From: Notospermus geniculatus
Lineage: Eukaryota > Nemertea > Pilidiophora > Heteronemertea > Lineidae
Direction: 5' to 3'
NCBI GenBank assembly: GCA_002633025.1
Contig: NMRB01001624.1
Location: forward strand, 68,529 to 132,528
DNA length: 64,000 nucleotides
In this document: positions 19,281-30,419 of the stretch, piece after piece
How the letters are laid out: every line of letters starts with the position of its first letter
Numbering within the stretch: position 1 is the stretch's first letter
Notes under the pieces: model-generated
Told to the model about the DNA's origin: nothing
Database searches by the model: none
The model's input: the letters and a program-made list of their open reading frames with translations, nothing else
Program-made: the position numbers and the translations under genes

Positions 19281-19429
19281 AAATTTTTTTATGTTCTGAG
19301 CCTTCGTTTGAGGTGTTTGCAGGGCGTTTGCAATTCTCTTGCTCGTCGCATGGGGGCTTTTTGTTCGTTCACGTCAGCTTTAAAGCTGAACTGCATGAAC
19401 GAAAAGCCCCCATGCGACGGGCAATAGAC

Positions 19430-20488
19430 GGGCCATCATACAGCAGGTCAGGGAACCAGGCTAGTTAGAATGTCGCCAACAACAATGAGAAAAAAAGCGA
19501 CGCGAGCGCCACCTGTTGTCTTCGTCTCGCAACGTCCTTTTCGTGGTGTATGCTGTCTTCGTTTCGTGTCGTAGATTGTTTGTGCTCAACAACATAAACA
19601 TTTTCTCCATGCAAGACATGTTATGATGTATTAAAGATACATTCTTTACGCAAAACAATTTCTTTGTCTTACAGAAAAAGTGTTTTCTGCATGGTTGTTT
19701 GTTCTCGTTTCGCAACATAAACATTTTCTACATGGTAGTTTGTTCTCGTTTCGCAACCTCTCTGTTCTCGTTTCGACGTCCCTTTTTTGCACTGATAACC
19801 GCCCATAATAATGTATCGTCCCTGCAAGTTTGAAGTATGTATGACTTACGGGCGCAGAAGTGGACTTTTTGATTTTTCACCTTCCAGCCCCTTTTCGTCC
19901 AAGTATAAAAAAATTTCAACGCTGCGTGGAGTATGGCATTTATTAAGTCTTCCAGAGACCAAAATTATGGCCAGGGCCGGAATTAGCCGTGTTACCGCAG
20001 TAGGGCGATTCCATATGGGTGCCGTACGGGACATTTAGACACTGTTTTTGGTTCGCTTGGAACCACTGAAAGCGGTGCAGAACAGCCGAAATGGGGATAA
20101 AGATGTTTGTTGCTAGGAGTTTAACTTGAAACTGCTTCGAGGAAAAAATAATGCTTGGTAACCAAATTAAGAAAATGCTTGCTGTCGTATGGGACACTTT
20201 TGCGGACATGATTTTTGGGTAGCTCAGGCAAATGCTGCAAAGTATGTGAATTGGCTGAGATATTCCAATATATTATATGCATGGAATTGAGGCCCAATAA
20301 ATATCCTAGCGCAGTGATAGGCTGACACTGCATTATTCACTTTCATGTCGTACGGGACAATTCAAGAGGTGTCGTATGGGACAGATTTTTACCAATGCAT
20401 GTTAGTCAGTGAATCAAGCCGATCTTTGTTGCCATGGTTCGAAATTCACTTTCTAAATAGAAAGGGATGAAGGACGACCATACATTTC
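19430..20488. other. Non-coding stretch with four GTCGTAYGGGACA motifs
   Basis: No gene seen. GCCGTACGGGACA (20021) and GTCGTAYGGGACA (20183, 20347, 20371) recur at about 160-bp intervals, with an extra copy 24 bp after the third. TCTCGTTTCG words repeat at 19690-19780. Confidence 0.45.
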
Positions 20489-20600
20489 AACAGGCCTTGT
20501 CTTCTGAGGCGAGCAAAAACGTGCTCACCTGAGAACAATAGAGTTTTCTATTGTTCTCAGGTGAGCAGTTTTTTGCTCGCCTCAGAAGACAAGGCCTGTT
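20489..20600. repeat. Long near-perfect hairpin (about 53-bp stem, 6-nt loop)
   Basis: AACAGGCCTTGTCTTCTGAG... pairs with ...CTCAGAAGACAAGGCCTGTT around the loop AGTTTT (20542-20547), with only a small bulge. Likely a compact palindromic MITE. A hairpin small-RNA precursor is possible but there is no evidence for one. Confidence 0.8.
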
Positions 20601-20649
20601 TCAATATCTATTGCAATTTTTCAATAAGAAATAAACAGTCTGACCCCAG

Positions 20650-21550
20650 TGCCTGCATGCATTAGTTTATCTATATCTGATACTTTGAATATACTGGGCC
20701 AATTTAAACACGGTTTACACCACATGAAAATATATCTTGTTGGTCATATTTCTGCATCAAAATTTTGGAAATTTGAAAATATCGAAATTATGTAATAGCT
20801 CATCAGAAAAAACACTACAAATCAAACTTTTTTTATGTAATATTTTTGTGATTTTTGTTGCAGATGTGATAGAGCGGAGCTTCCTAAGCATTTTGGGTTT
20901 TGTTTCATCAAAATATGATGAGTGGTTGCTGAGATATTTAAGATTATCAAAATATTGATAATTTGATATTTTTGTGTTTTGTAGGAAATATTGGTGCCAT
21001 TAGATAAAAGCTAACCTCAGAATATGGATTTTCAAAATTCTCGAACTTTTTGCCTTAACTGGGCAGAAATATTGCTTTTTTTTTAAAGTATCAAAATGTT
21101 GATATTTTGAAAAACATGCTTAACTTCTGACCAGTTTCGGCTACACTTTCCAAAACATCATACTTCTTGGTTTTTAGGTGAGCTCTGTCTACTGAGATCA
21201 AAATTTTGTGAAAAATTGAAAAATCTCAAATTATCAAAATTTTGATAATCTGAAATATCTCAGCAACCACTCAACAGATTTTGATGCAACAAAGTCCATG
21301 ATCCTTAGAAGGTTCCACTCTATCACAACTGTAACAAAAGTCACAAAAAATTACATAATAAATTTTTTTTGGATTTTTTTCTGATGAGATATTACGTAAT
21401 TACGATATTTCCAAATTTCCAACATTTTGATGCAGAAATATGACCAACAAGATGTACTTTCATATGGAACAAACCGTGTTAAAATTGGCCCAGAAGTATT
21501 TGAAATATTCAAAGTATCAGGTGTAGATAAACTAATGTCCATGACTGTAC
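20650..21550. mobile_element. Diverged fold-back element, about 0.9 kb
   Basis: Arms 20650-20960 and 21230-21550 are imperfect reverse complements (shared blocks include AAACACGGTTT, TTGGTCATATTTCTGCATC, ATATCTCAGCAACCACTC). A third copy of one arm lies at 32783-33075, so this is a dispersed family. The sequence is AT-rich and non-coding. Confidence 0.75.
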
Positions 21551-22984
21551 ATTACACTTACCCGCATGTGCCATGAGGTTTCTGGCCACCTTTACTCTGG
21601 CTGGCAGAAATAGCCAGCACTTCAACAATGAATGTTTATTGACCAACAAATAAGATTATCTGGGGTGGTTAAGCTGTGAGTCTCTTCCAGTGAACAGCTT
21701 TTACCCCCACTGAGCTCAGTGTTGACATAGTGATTTAGACACACTGAGTGCTATGAACAGGAACCATTGTATTTTGGAGGGTGGGCATTTCTGGGAAAAG
21801 CCGAACTGCCTGTTTCAAATGAAACGTTTTTGGTCTAAAATGCTTATATTAAGGGCGAGCCAACGTTTTGAATTTTTGAAACGTGGCCAGGCGTTGTAAA
21901 TAAAAGATGTCAAACTACCATAAAAGTACAAGTTGTATGACGGAAATGAAGGCACCTCTGGGGTCTATAAGTCAAAAGGAATTGAATGAGACCAAAAATA
22001 GATAAAGACCAAAAATATACCACTCTGAAACAGCCCAGCCCAAGGGTTTTACTTATTTTTTTAAATAATAGATGGCGCATGCTCAAAAAAGTTGCAAAAA
22101 TCTAAAATCTTTTGGCACCAAAATATAGGCAGGGGCACAAGGAATCAGATCTTCCAAGTTTTTAGGGAGACAGCTGCCAATTTTACGCTTTTCAACGTTG
22201 AGAGTGGTACATTTTTGGTCTTTATCTATTTTTGATGAGACGCATCTTGGAGCGCACTAATTAGCTAATAAGTTGAAACAAAAGACTAGTAATCGGTACA
22301 CTTTCCCAAGAAATGTTACATTTGGAAGATCAAACGACATGTGGATCATAAAGTTCGAGGTTTTTTCTACTTAGTCCACCCATTTTGATAGCAATATTTT
22401 CAACTGGTATTGAGTACTCGGCATGTGAATTTCATGACTGCTGCCAGATTTTCCAAAACAGGGCGGCCATATTGGATCTATTGGATTTGGATTTTACTTC
22501 CTGGTTGTCCTTTTTGTACTGAGCGTGTATGGTGTACATGAAGAGCATGTCAGGACACACTCGCAACCCCAGGTTCTATGGGTTTGTGACATTAATGTTG
22601 CCACACCTTCAATGTGTCATTTACATGCTTCCTCTCCAAGAAAATTGTACCTGTTTTTCGTGTTTGGTGAATTTCTTTGTTTACGATTATGTAATGTAAT
22701 TAAGCTGTAATCCTTGGGACTTTCCTCATTTTCTGTGTCTATAAAGCACAGTGATCACATTGGACTATAAAAACAGTCAACTGGGGGTGTCTTTATTGCT
22801 TTTCTCAGAGGGGCCTGGATTGAAGCACTATGAAAATTCACAATGATGGCTCGCCCTTAAGGTCGAATTTAGGAATTCAAACACTCAATTTGATGTACCA
22901 AATCCTAGGAATCCCGTTGCAAACATTTTCAATTCGTTCAGGTAACTCCTTGAGGTGTTTCTGTTCGTCAGGCAGAGAACCACT
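21551..22984. other. Non-coding stretch, no supported gene
   Basis: A direct/inverted word CAAAAATAGATAAAGACCAAAAAT (about 21990) recurs inverted near 22210 (ATTTTTGGTCTTTATCTATTTTTG). This marks a small fold-back of about 230 bp. Nothing else is recognised. Confidence 0.45.
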
Positions 22985-24296
22985 CAGGGGGATTATAACA
23001 CTTGAGGTGTTAATTACCCGACTCAAGGATGTTTGGAATCACCCCCAGACATCAAAGGAAGGCAGGGGTTCCGACATTACTGGAGTAAGGGAGGCGAAAA
23101 ACGTAATGGCAGTGCCCTGTGCCGAGGGTGTAGGGGAGGCATGCCTTGCCAAGGCGTTTGAAAACATGAAATTGAACTATTCACTGGTCGAAGATTTCCA
23201 CAACGCGTTCTTCAGAGAGCGACTGCTTCGTCGACCTGGAGGAGGGTTTGTCTTTCTTAAGGGTATACCAAAGTGCCAAACTTGTAAATTTATCTCAAGA
23301 AGTGGTGTCTCCAAAAGCAGGCATGGAAATAGTTTTGATTAAGTTTGCACTGCACATCATATTCTATGAAGTACAGAGATCCTGAATATGCCCAAAGTAC
23401 AAAATCAGCATGCACCACTTATGTAATATATGATAAAACAATGGCCCACTTTTGTGCAAATGTACAGGTCTACTCGTAGAAGTATCTGGTACAAACGAAC
23501 CACCAAAATGTTGTTAGGTCTTTAATGTACATGATGCTACCCTTCAACCTGGCTGTATCACAGCAGAGAGGCAAAAAACAACCATGAAGTTGTTGATTTA
23601 GGGGAATTCCAGACACTAATTGGAGGCAGCCATGTTGGAACAGGGGGATTATAACACTTGAGGTGTTAATTACCCGACTCAAGGATGTTTGGAATCACCC
23701 CCAGACATCAAAGGAAGGCAGGGGTTCCGACATTTCTGGAGTAAGGGAGGCGAAAAACGTAAAGGCAGTGCCCTGTGCCGAGGGTGTAGGGGAGGCATGC
23801 CTTGCCAAGGCGTTTGAAAACATGAAATTGAACTATTCGCTGGTCGAAGATTTCCACAACGCGTTCTTCAGAGAGCGACTGCGTCGTCGACCTGGAGGAG
23901 GGTTTGTCTTTCTTAAGGGTATACCAAAGTGCCAAACTTGTAAATTTATCTCAAGAAGTGGTGTCTCCAAAAGCAGGCATGGAAATAGTTTTGATTAAGT
24001 TTGCACTGCACATCATATTCTATGAAGTACAGAGATCCTGAATATGCCCAAAGTACAAAGTCAGCATGCACCACTTATGTAATATATGATAAAACAATGG
24101 CCCACTTTTGTGCAAATGTACAGGTCTACTCGTAGAAGTATCTGGTACAAACGAACCACCAAAATGTTGTTAGGTCTTTAATGTACATGATGCTACCCTT
24201 CAACTTGGCTGTATCACAGCAGAGAGGCAAAAAACAACCATGAAGTTGTTGATTTAGGGGAATTCCAGACACTAATTGGAGGCAGCCATGTTGGAA
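22985..24296 (+). repeat. 656-bp tandem duplication (two units)
   Basis: Unit 1 (22985-23640) and unit 2 (23641-24296) are nearly identical and abut directly, both starting CAGGGGGATTATAACACTTG. Each encodes the same open frame of about 111 codons (22998-23342 and 23663-23998, plus strand). That frame contains HPQTSKEGRGSDI, PCAEGVGEACLAKAFENMK and VEDFHNAFFRERL. I do not recognise the peptide. The frame is preserved in both copies, but the copies are too similar for that to show selection. No N lies between them, unlike the other duplications here. Confidence 0.8.
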
Positions 24297-25883
24297 CTAC
24301 TTTTGTCCCAGTTCTAAAAATATGCAAGTGCATGGCGGGTTGAACGCCAGTAACTCCATGAAAAGTGTACCGGTACTTGAAATTTAGTACTTATTGGCGT
24401 TCAACCCCAGTGCTTGACATAAGAATATCCAAGGGGTGCAATTAATTGAGCTCCCAAAACCCTTAGGAGTGTGAATCGCTCTCCTTGAATCAACACTCCC
24501 AGAAATGACTACGAGCTTGGTGGTACTACATGCACCTTTTCCTTTGTGTTAGATTCAGTTCATGTCACTCACCTAGTACATACATGTCTGTCCTGCTGTA
24601 CTTGCGTTGATGTACAATGTATAAACAAGTCAGGAAAACAATTCAAACAAAGGAAAAGAAACAAGACCAAAGTAAACAAAGAATGGTAAAGGAAGATTTA
24701 TTTAACAAAAGTTAAAACAAGGTTTATACTGACTCGGTCTGAGTCATGGCTGGACTGACTTGATTTTCTTTGACCATTATGATCATCATTCTACAACAAT
24801 ACAAAGAGATGAAAAGCACAAAAATTGACACACAATATATGATAAATAAAAAGGCAATTTCCAGAGTGTTTGCGAATTTTCGACCCCAACATTTTGCAAA
24901 GGTCTTTTGTTTCAGTTGAAATAACGGGAAATTCGCCAATTTTTCATTCTTATAATCTAGTTTAACCTCTTAACTAATCACCGTGTGAAAATGGGTTTTG
25001 TCACTTTATTATAAATAATCAAAAATTTATTTGGGACAATTCAACCTTAAGTATACAGCCCCTTTTACACGATGAGTGGAGTCTCCCTTTAAAACCCCGA
25101 CAGTTTGATACAGAACAGGTGTCAAATACAAGAGCTGACAAATTCGCTCTGGCGAAAGGCAAGACAATCCTACAGCATTGGAGTATGACGCAATCACCGC
25201 CGGTGGCGCCGGCAAAAAAAGTTAAAGTTTGGGTTTATAGTCTGATATCAACAACGGTAGAGGTGTCATCCGACTTTACACTTTATACTCCAGTCTATCC
25301 TGAAACCTTTCAGTATAACCATGGAGGTATAAAATAATTATCTTATAAAAAATATATCGTATAAAAAAATCTTATTTTATACCTCCATGGTATAACTCAG
25401 ATGAGCTGCTCATTCAGCACTACAATCCGAGCATTTCCGACCGGTACCCATTTATACACCTGGGCCGACCGAATCGAAACTCCGATAGCACTAACAGTGC
25501 CTAACACAGATGATAAATAAAAAGGCAATTTCCAGAGTGTTTGCGAATTTTCGACCCCAACCGGGGTCTTCTTCAGGCTGGAACTTTACAATCCGAAACT
25601 CTAGAACAGACCATGGAGGTACATGAACAGACTGAGCTGAAACCCAAATGTAGACATGAAGTATCCCATCCAAACAGGACGTGACAGCAATTAAGGAAAG
25701 AAAAGAGTACAAGCCCCAAAAGGTGGTTGCTCAACGTAACAGAAAAGTAATTAGTGAATGTAAGGCTTGACTAGGCTGAAGGGAAAATATAGCTTGGAGG
25801 GATTAAACTAACAGTATAATTATACTAACAGTACAATACCCCAAGACCATAGTAAGAGTAATTTATATTAAACAAATGTATGA
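24297..25883. other. Non-coding stretch with dispersed repeats
   Basis: GATAAATAAAAAGGCAATTT and the following 40 bp occur at 24840 and 25510. Part of it (ACCCCAACCGGGGTCTTCTTC) recurs at 25555 and in relatives at 39205 and 39798. A 22-bp inverted pair (25314-25337 / 25372-25394, TATACCATGGAGGTATAAAATAA-like) forms a hairpin. Confidence 0.5.
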
Positions 25884-26075
25884 GGCTCCATTTCCATAGA
25901 GTTCACGTTGACACTTTTCACACGCCACGCTTCACGTTTTCCTTTCGTTCCTCGGAGAAAGCATGTCACAGGACAGGTAATGTGTGTCTCGTTGTGCGCT
26001 GAATCGAGGAACGAAAGGAAAATGTGAAGCGTGGCGCGTGAAAAGTGTCAACGTGAGCTCTATGGAACTGGAGCC
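25884..26075. mobile_element. Fold-back MITE, 72-bp arms
   Basis: GGCTCCATTTCCATAGAGTTC... (from 25884) is the near-perfect reverse complement of ...GAGCTCTATGGAACTGGAGCC (to 26075). The spacer is about 50 bp and non-coding. Confidence 0.8.
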
Positions 26076-26599
26076 TTAGGAAGTGATAACAAATTAGGCC
26101 TAGAAAATAAATGAAGAGCAAGATAAATACGAAATGAAGGGGCAACAGTAAAGGAAGGGAGCCTATAGGTGAACAGCACCTACAAAACCTGACCAACGAA
26201 AAATTAGAAACAGACCATCATGGACGAAGACATAGGCCTAAAAAAAGAGAGGAACCCTGTCCTCCAAGGAAAAGGGTCTACTAAAGGGAAAAGAGGGGTT
26301 GCAAAGCACTGACCTGCGAACAAAATAGGAGAAGAGCAATGGAAGACAAGGCCTAGAAAAAGGACCCCTGTCCCCCGGCCCGAGCTACTGTCTACCAACG
26401 CAACGACCCTATTAAAAGAAAAAAGGGGGAGAGGGACCCCATCTGGGGTGAATGAAACTGATGATGCAATGGTCCAATCACTTGCTTGCAACAACTATGG
26501 ACTAAACATTATGAGTACAAAAACAACACCCTTATCAGTGATGAGTCTATGATTGAATGTCATCCAAGCAGTAGGCCTACTTGCTTAGTGAATGAGTAC

Positions 26600-27706
26600 C
26601 TAATCCATATCACCACCATAGGATTCCAGGACATCAACATGGTGTCCTTCAACATCGGAATCCTCCTCACTGGAATCGAGGACCCCTGTCCTCAGAAAGA
26701 GAACTTCACCATCCTCCATGGCATCAACAAATTCAGACTCAGAATCATCACCAGAAGAATCATCATTGCTGTATTCTGTATCTCCGGTAAGATTTCCCTC
26801 ATGACTTGTCCCAGGCTCAGGCTCTGCCATAGGCCTACCTGTAGGCCTACTTTCAGCACTAGGCCTGACTTGATCCTGCTTTTTTCCCATACTACTGAAC
26901 GAGGCAGACTCAATCACAACCTTCCTCCGTTTTTTCATATGAAGTTCGACTGCGGAGGTGACGATCTCGTCCCTTTCCGACTCAGACCAAACATGATCAT
27001 TGGCTTTGACGAGCAGAAGATCTTCCATTGTTTGATGTTTCATACTCAGACGCCTGTCTGAAAGAATGGCAGTGAGGAAGCTAAAGCCAGCTTCTACATT
27101 GCCGTTGCTTGGCCCCATACACATGATGATTTCAACTAACATACAGATATTTGGAAATTCTTTACGCCTGTATTGAAGGATCTTTTGCCACAGCACTTTT
27201 GGCCCAACCCCTGCATAGAAGTGGGTTGCTGTTAGCTTTAGGTCCTTCCACTCTCCCCTCACCCTTGTGTGGTCAAAGCCATTGAACTCCAAATTTGTCT
27301 CAAAATGCTTTTCCAGGAACCCAATTGATTCAAGCTCCTTTTCTGTGTCCACCCACAGAGCTGGATCTAGCCATGACATGTGGCGGAATATTTCAGCGTC
27401 AAAGGATTTGAATCGATCATGGAGACATTTGACAACCGCAGGAACCACTTTGGCCTTCAATGCTTTGACAGAATTACCTACAGTCTCTGTGTTTACCAGA
27501 TTCGGTGAGCTGTAGGTGACATTTACCTTTTCTCTGTTAACTGCCTTGCGCAGGTTGTGCCCGGCCTTAACAACAGTGCACTGAATACCAGTCACTTCTT
27601 TGACGTGACGATCAGTAGGGTCTTGTTCACCTGCACCATCAACGGACTCCTGGTCACTGTGATTTCCAGCGCCGCCTGACATTATCCAAACAATACATAC
27701 ATGCAT
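26600..27706 (-). CDS. hAT-transposase-like protein, C-terminal exon
   Basis: About 368 codons. The central part holds hAT-like sequence (SVKALKAKVVPAVVKCLHDRFKSFDAEIFRHMSW in overlapping pieces). The C-terminal dimerisation region is clear: SNGNVEAGFSFLTAILSDR followed by RLSMKHQTMEDLLLVKAND. It then has a basic KKRRK stretch and a long acidic tail (DSSGDDSESEFVDAMEDG). It resembles ZNF862/KIAA1586-type proteins derived from hAT transposases. It belongs with the N-terminal exon at 30069-30419 and the central exon at 28430-29776. A shortened duplicate of its first part lies between it and the central exon. Confidence 0.72.
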   Translation of the reverse strand: MHVCIVWIMSGGAGNHSDQESVDGAGEQDPTDRHVKEVTGIQCTVVKAGHNLRKAVNREKVNVTYSSPNLVNTETVGNSVKALKAKVVPAVVKCLHDRFKSFDAEIFRHMSWLDPALWVDTEKELESIGFLEKHFETNLEFNGFDHTRVRGEWKDLKLTATHFYAGVGPKVLWQKILQYRRKEFPNICMLVEIIMCMGPSNGNVEAGFSFLTAILSDRRLSMKHQTMEDLLLVKANDHVWSESERDEIVTSAVELHMKKRRKVVIESASFSSMGKKQDQVRPSAESRPTGRPMAEPEPGTSHEGNLTGDTEYSNDDSSGDDSESEFVDAMEDGEVLFLRTGVLDSSEEDSDVEGHHVDVLESYGGDMD

Positions 27707-27724
27707 ATCAGCGCCACCCAGAGT

Positions 27725-27805
27725 GCATAGTCGCCATGGCCGAGTGGCAAAGCCCCCTGTCTATGAAACAGAAGGTCTCGGGTTCGATACCCGGAGCGTG
27801 TAAAT
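27725..27805 (+). pseudogene. tRNA-like sequence, probable SINE head
   Basis: A box TGGCCGAGTGG and B-box-like GGTTCGATACC with a foldable T-arm. The anticodon arm CTGT-CTATGAA-ACAG would give anticodon ATG (His). The acceptor strands do not pair, and a T-rich tail follows (27825-27840). It lies within the roughly 0.5 kb separating the two copies of the hAT 3' exon. Confidence 0.5.
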
Positions 27806-28026
27806 TTTCTTTGCCTTGACAAATTATTTTTTTTTGTTTCTTCTTTTAACTTTCTGGATTTTCATCGTGTATTTTAATGATCTTGCGTTTAATTTCGCAT
27901 GGGAATGCTTGGGCCTATCCAGTCATACAGTCATCACTTCCTCCACATTCCTTAATTCCTGCCTTCTCCCCACCCATGCTTATTCGACATAGCGAACCCC
28001 TGTCGCCACCCGGCTTGTTTGTTTTA

Positions 28027-28495
28027 TTAAAGACCCGTACATACATTGCCGTTGCTTGGCCCCATACACATGATGATTTCAACTAACATGCAGATATTTG
28101 GAAAATCTTTACGCATGTATTGAAGGATCTTTTGCCACAGCACTTTTGGCCCAACTCCTGCATAGAAGTGGGTTGCTGTTAGCTTTAGGTCCTTCCACTC
28201 TCCCCTCACCCTTGTGTGGTCCAAGCCATTGAACTCCAAATTGGTCCCAAAATGCTTTTCCAGGAACCCAATTGATTCAAGCTCCTTTTCTGTGTCCACC
28301 CACCATGCCCACAGAGCTGGATCTAGCCATGACATGTGGCGGAATATTTCAGCATCAAAGGATTTGAATCGATCCTGGAGACATTTGACAACCGCAGGAA
28401 CCACTTTGGCCTTCAATGCTTTGACAGAATTACCTACAGTCTCTGTGTTCACCAGATTCGGTGAGCTGTAGGTGACATTTACCTTTTCTCAGGTT
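28027..28495 (-). pseudogene. Duplicated, frameshifted copy of the hAT 3' exon
   Basis: 28034-28495 repeats 27097-27540 almost exactly. It lacks a 17-bp stretch (TGTTAACTGCCTTGCGC on the plus strand) after ACCTTTTCTC, and this shifts the frame between the central exon and the duplicated part. It also has a CCATGCCCA insertion near 28303. The copy ends abruptly after PSNGNV, before the end of the dimerisation domain. Confidence 0.75.
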
Positions 28496-29776
28496 GTGCC
28501 CGGCCTTAACAACAGTGCACTGAATACCAGTCACTTCTTTGACATGATGATCAGTAGGGTCTTGTTCACCTGCACCATCAACGGACTCACTGTGACTTAG
28601 ACTTGGTTCATCTTTCACCATTTTGAAGGATAAACCCATGCTACTGCAAGCAAGGTCTGGGTTATCAACAGCTGAAAAATCATTCAGATATGAAATGACC
28701 TTCTTCACAGCAAGTGCAACTTCGTACACCATCACATCCCCTCGCTCAAATTGCAGGGACAGGCAGGCTATCTTCTCAAGAAGTTCCCGGAGGAAAATGC
28801 TAACTCCCAGGAACTTTGTATCTCTGAGCTTCTTGAGAATTCCCCGCAATTTGGGTTTCAGGGTTTTAACAGAAGGATCTGCAATCATATTCTCAAGTGA
28901 CTGAGCAAGGATGAGCCAGTTGTGGAGCAGTGCTTCTAAACCTCTCCTTTGATGGGCAACAAAGCGAGTGCCATGAACTTTCGGAAATGCGAAGATTGTG
29001 ACCCCCAATACATCTGCCGCAAAATCACGAAAGATTCTCTTCACCTTACCCGAGCGCTTAAAGAGATAGAAAAGCAAGACCATAAAATCTTTGACATCTG
29101 AAAGAATTTTCTCTTTGAGGATTGAATCTTTCAGTGCCAGTTCAATCCTGTGCAATACACAATGAATTGTGATGAACCAGTCACGCCCATCATTTCTCAA
29201 AAGAGTCATCAGTCCACCGTACGCTCCAGTATTCACAGATGCCCCATCTGCAGTTGAAGATACCAACTTCGGCTTTGGAATGGAGAAGTCCTCGAATGTG
29301 TCATCTATGGACTGCTTAAGGTTGGCTGCAGTGGCATTCCCATAAGAGTCGATGTCCTTGAGTGCTGCACATATGAAGACAGGAACCCCATTTTCCCTAA
29401 CAACGCGAAAATAGACGAGCTCCTTTTCACCGCCAACCTTTCTGGCCTGTGACCCATCGGATAGCATTGAGAACGCCTTGGTTTCCTTCAGGATTTCGGT
29501 GATCGTTGTACGAATTGCAAGGGCCAGCGCATGCACCAGTTCCCGTGCACGATGTGGGTTGTCATAGCCGGAGATCAGCTTTACACCATTGGCCTTTTGA
29601 GCATTGACTATTGTCTTAAAACACGTGAATGGAATGCCATCTGCGGCCATTAGGTAGGCAGAGACCATCAATTTGTGGTATGCATCTCTTGAAGAACGAT
29701 GGAGGAGGTCAGTAACTCGTTGCTGAAAATAAGAGACTGAGGTAACTATTGTTGCCACTTTTGGTGAGCTACACAC
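28430..29776 (-). CDS. hAT-transposase-like protein, central exon
   Basis: About 448 codons. Visible segments: LMVSAYLMAADGIPFTCFK, TKAFSMLSDGSQARKVGGEKE, LVSSTADGASVNTGAYGG, THCVLHRIELALKD-type text (read here as TIHCVLHRIELALKDSI) and VHGTRFVAHQRRGLEALL. This is the RNase H-like core and inserted helical domain of hAT-derived ZNF862/KIAA1586-like proteins. The acidic triad is partly recognisable, with the D in MLSDGSQ and the D in STADGAS. The frame ends in the duplicated 3' region after HNLRKG, where the deletion shifts it. A 3' splice site precedes the exon (GTGTGTAG). Confidence 0.72.
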   Translation of the reverse strand: MCSSPKVATIVTSVSYFQQRVTDLLHRSSRDAYHKLMVSAYLMAADGIPFTCFKTIVNAQKANGVKLISGYDNPHRARELVHALALAIRTTITEILKETKAFSMLSDGSQARKVGGEKELVYFRVVRENGVPVFICAALKDIDSYGNATAANLKQSIDDTFEDFSIPKPKLVSSTADGASVNTGAYGGLMTLLRNDGRDWFITIHCVLHRIELALKDSILKEKILSDVKDFMVLLFYLFKRSGKVKRIFRDFAADVLGVTIFAFPKVHGTRFVAHQRRGLEALLHNWLILAQSLENMIADPSVKTLKPKLRGILKKLRDTKFLGVSIFLRELLEKIACLSLQFERGDVMVYEVALAVKKVISYLNDFSAVDNPDLACSSMGLSFKMVKDEPSLSHSESVDGAGEQDPTDHHVKEVTGIQCTVVKAGHNLRKGKCHLQLTESGEHRDCR

Positions 29777-30068
29777 AGGCCTACTTATAAACTAGAACAT
29801 AGCACCTGATGCAGAACTTTGAAATGAGCAGCGAGCTTCCTGCCCTTACTATTCAAGCGCCACCGGCCACGTGCTCTGGAAATGATTCCCGCCATACGCT
29901 ACGGTTACGGCAAATATTCCACTGTGACATCCGCTTTTATTTCCAGCCGCCGCATGGAAGTAGGCCAACTGTACAATGTAGAATAATTAAAGCGGTGACC
30001 GTTTGTAGTGCAGTTTTGATTGGTCAAAGACAATAAAACCACTGGGCAAAAGTTTTAAATTCACTGAC

Positions 30069-30419
30069 CTGCTTCGCTGGTGGTTCTGGTCCCGTTGCAG
30101 ATTCTTCATCAACGGCTACTACACCCTCTTCTCTTTCGTATGCAGCGGCAGCCTCATGCATACGGGAAGACAGGTGCCTGGTGAGAGTATGCTTGCTTAC
30201 GAAATTTGTTCCCGTGACATAAGCATTAAAATCCGAGTAGGCTTTGCCCCTCAATCGCCAATCTTTCTTTAATTTATCGACATGTTTTGCGCATATTGCG
30301 CAGTAGACATCGGACACCATTGTTCGCCCCTCATCATCGAATGTCTTGTATTTGAAATGACCACCCAGGTTCCTTTTTTTGAAGGTCTTCAGTTGGACCG
30401 TTTTTGTGGTTGCGGCCAT
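30069..30419 (-). CDS. hAT-transposase-like protein, N-terminal zinc-finger exon
   Basis: The ATG at 30419 starts MAATTKTVQLKTFKKRNLGG. A C2H2-like (BED/TTF-type) zinc finger is visible: CAICAKHV then HTLTRHLSSRMH. The exon ends AAG CAG|GTCAGT at 30069, a good 5' splice site. Its phase (0) does not match the acceptor before 29776 directly, so a small intermediate exon or an alternative acceptor is needed. The gene is read leftward through 29776-26600. It could be a domesticated gene or a decayed transposon; the 3' duplication favours decay. Confidence 0.65.

Larger units (their letters stand above)
18831..19383. mobile_element. Fold-back element carrying two divergent tRNA-like modules
   Basis: Arms of about 93 bp (18831-18923 and 19291-19383) are near-perfect reverse complements; both include AAAAAGCCCCCATGCGACG and AACGAAGGCTCAGAAC or their complements. 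The interior holds two tRNA-like sequences in opposite orientation with their 5' ends facing each other. Immediately outside the right arm (19380-19425) is a third, shorter copy of the arm start in the left-arm orientation. That suggests nested or repeated insertion. Confidence 0.8.

Noticed and set aside
20489-20600. Hairpin as a microRNA precursor or terminator
   Set aside because: The stem is too long and too perfect for a typical pre-miRNA and resembles the other palindromic MITEs; there is no RNA evidence.
26486-27061. Plus-strand 191-codon ORF
   Set aside because: Antisense to the hAT C-terminal exon; no recognisable domain.
27725-27805. Functional tRNA-His
   Set aside because: The acceptor stem does not pair and the variable region is poor; better explained as tRNA-derived SINE sequence.
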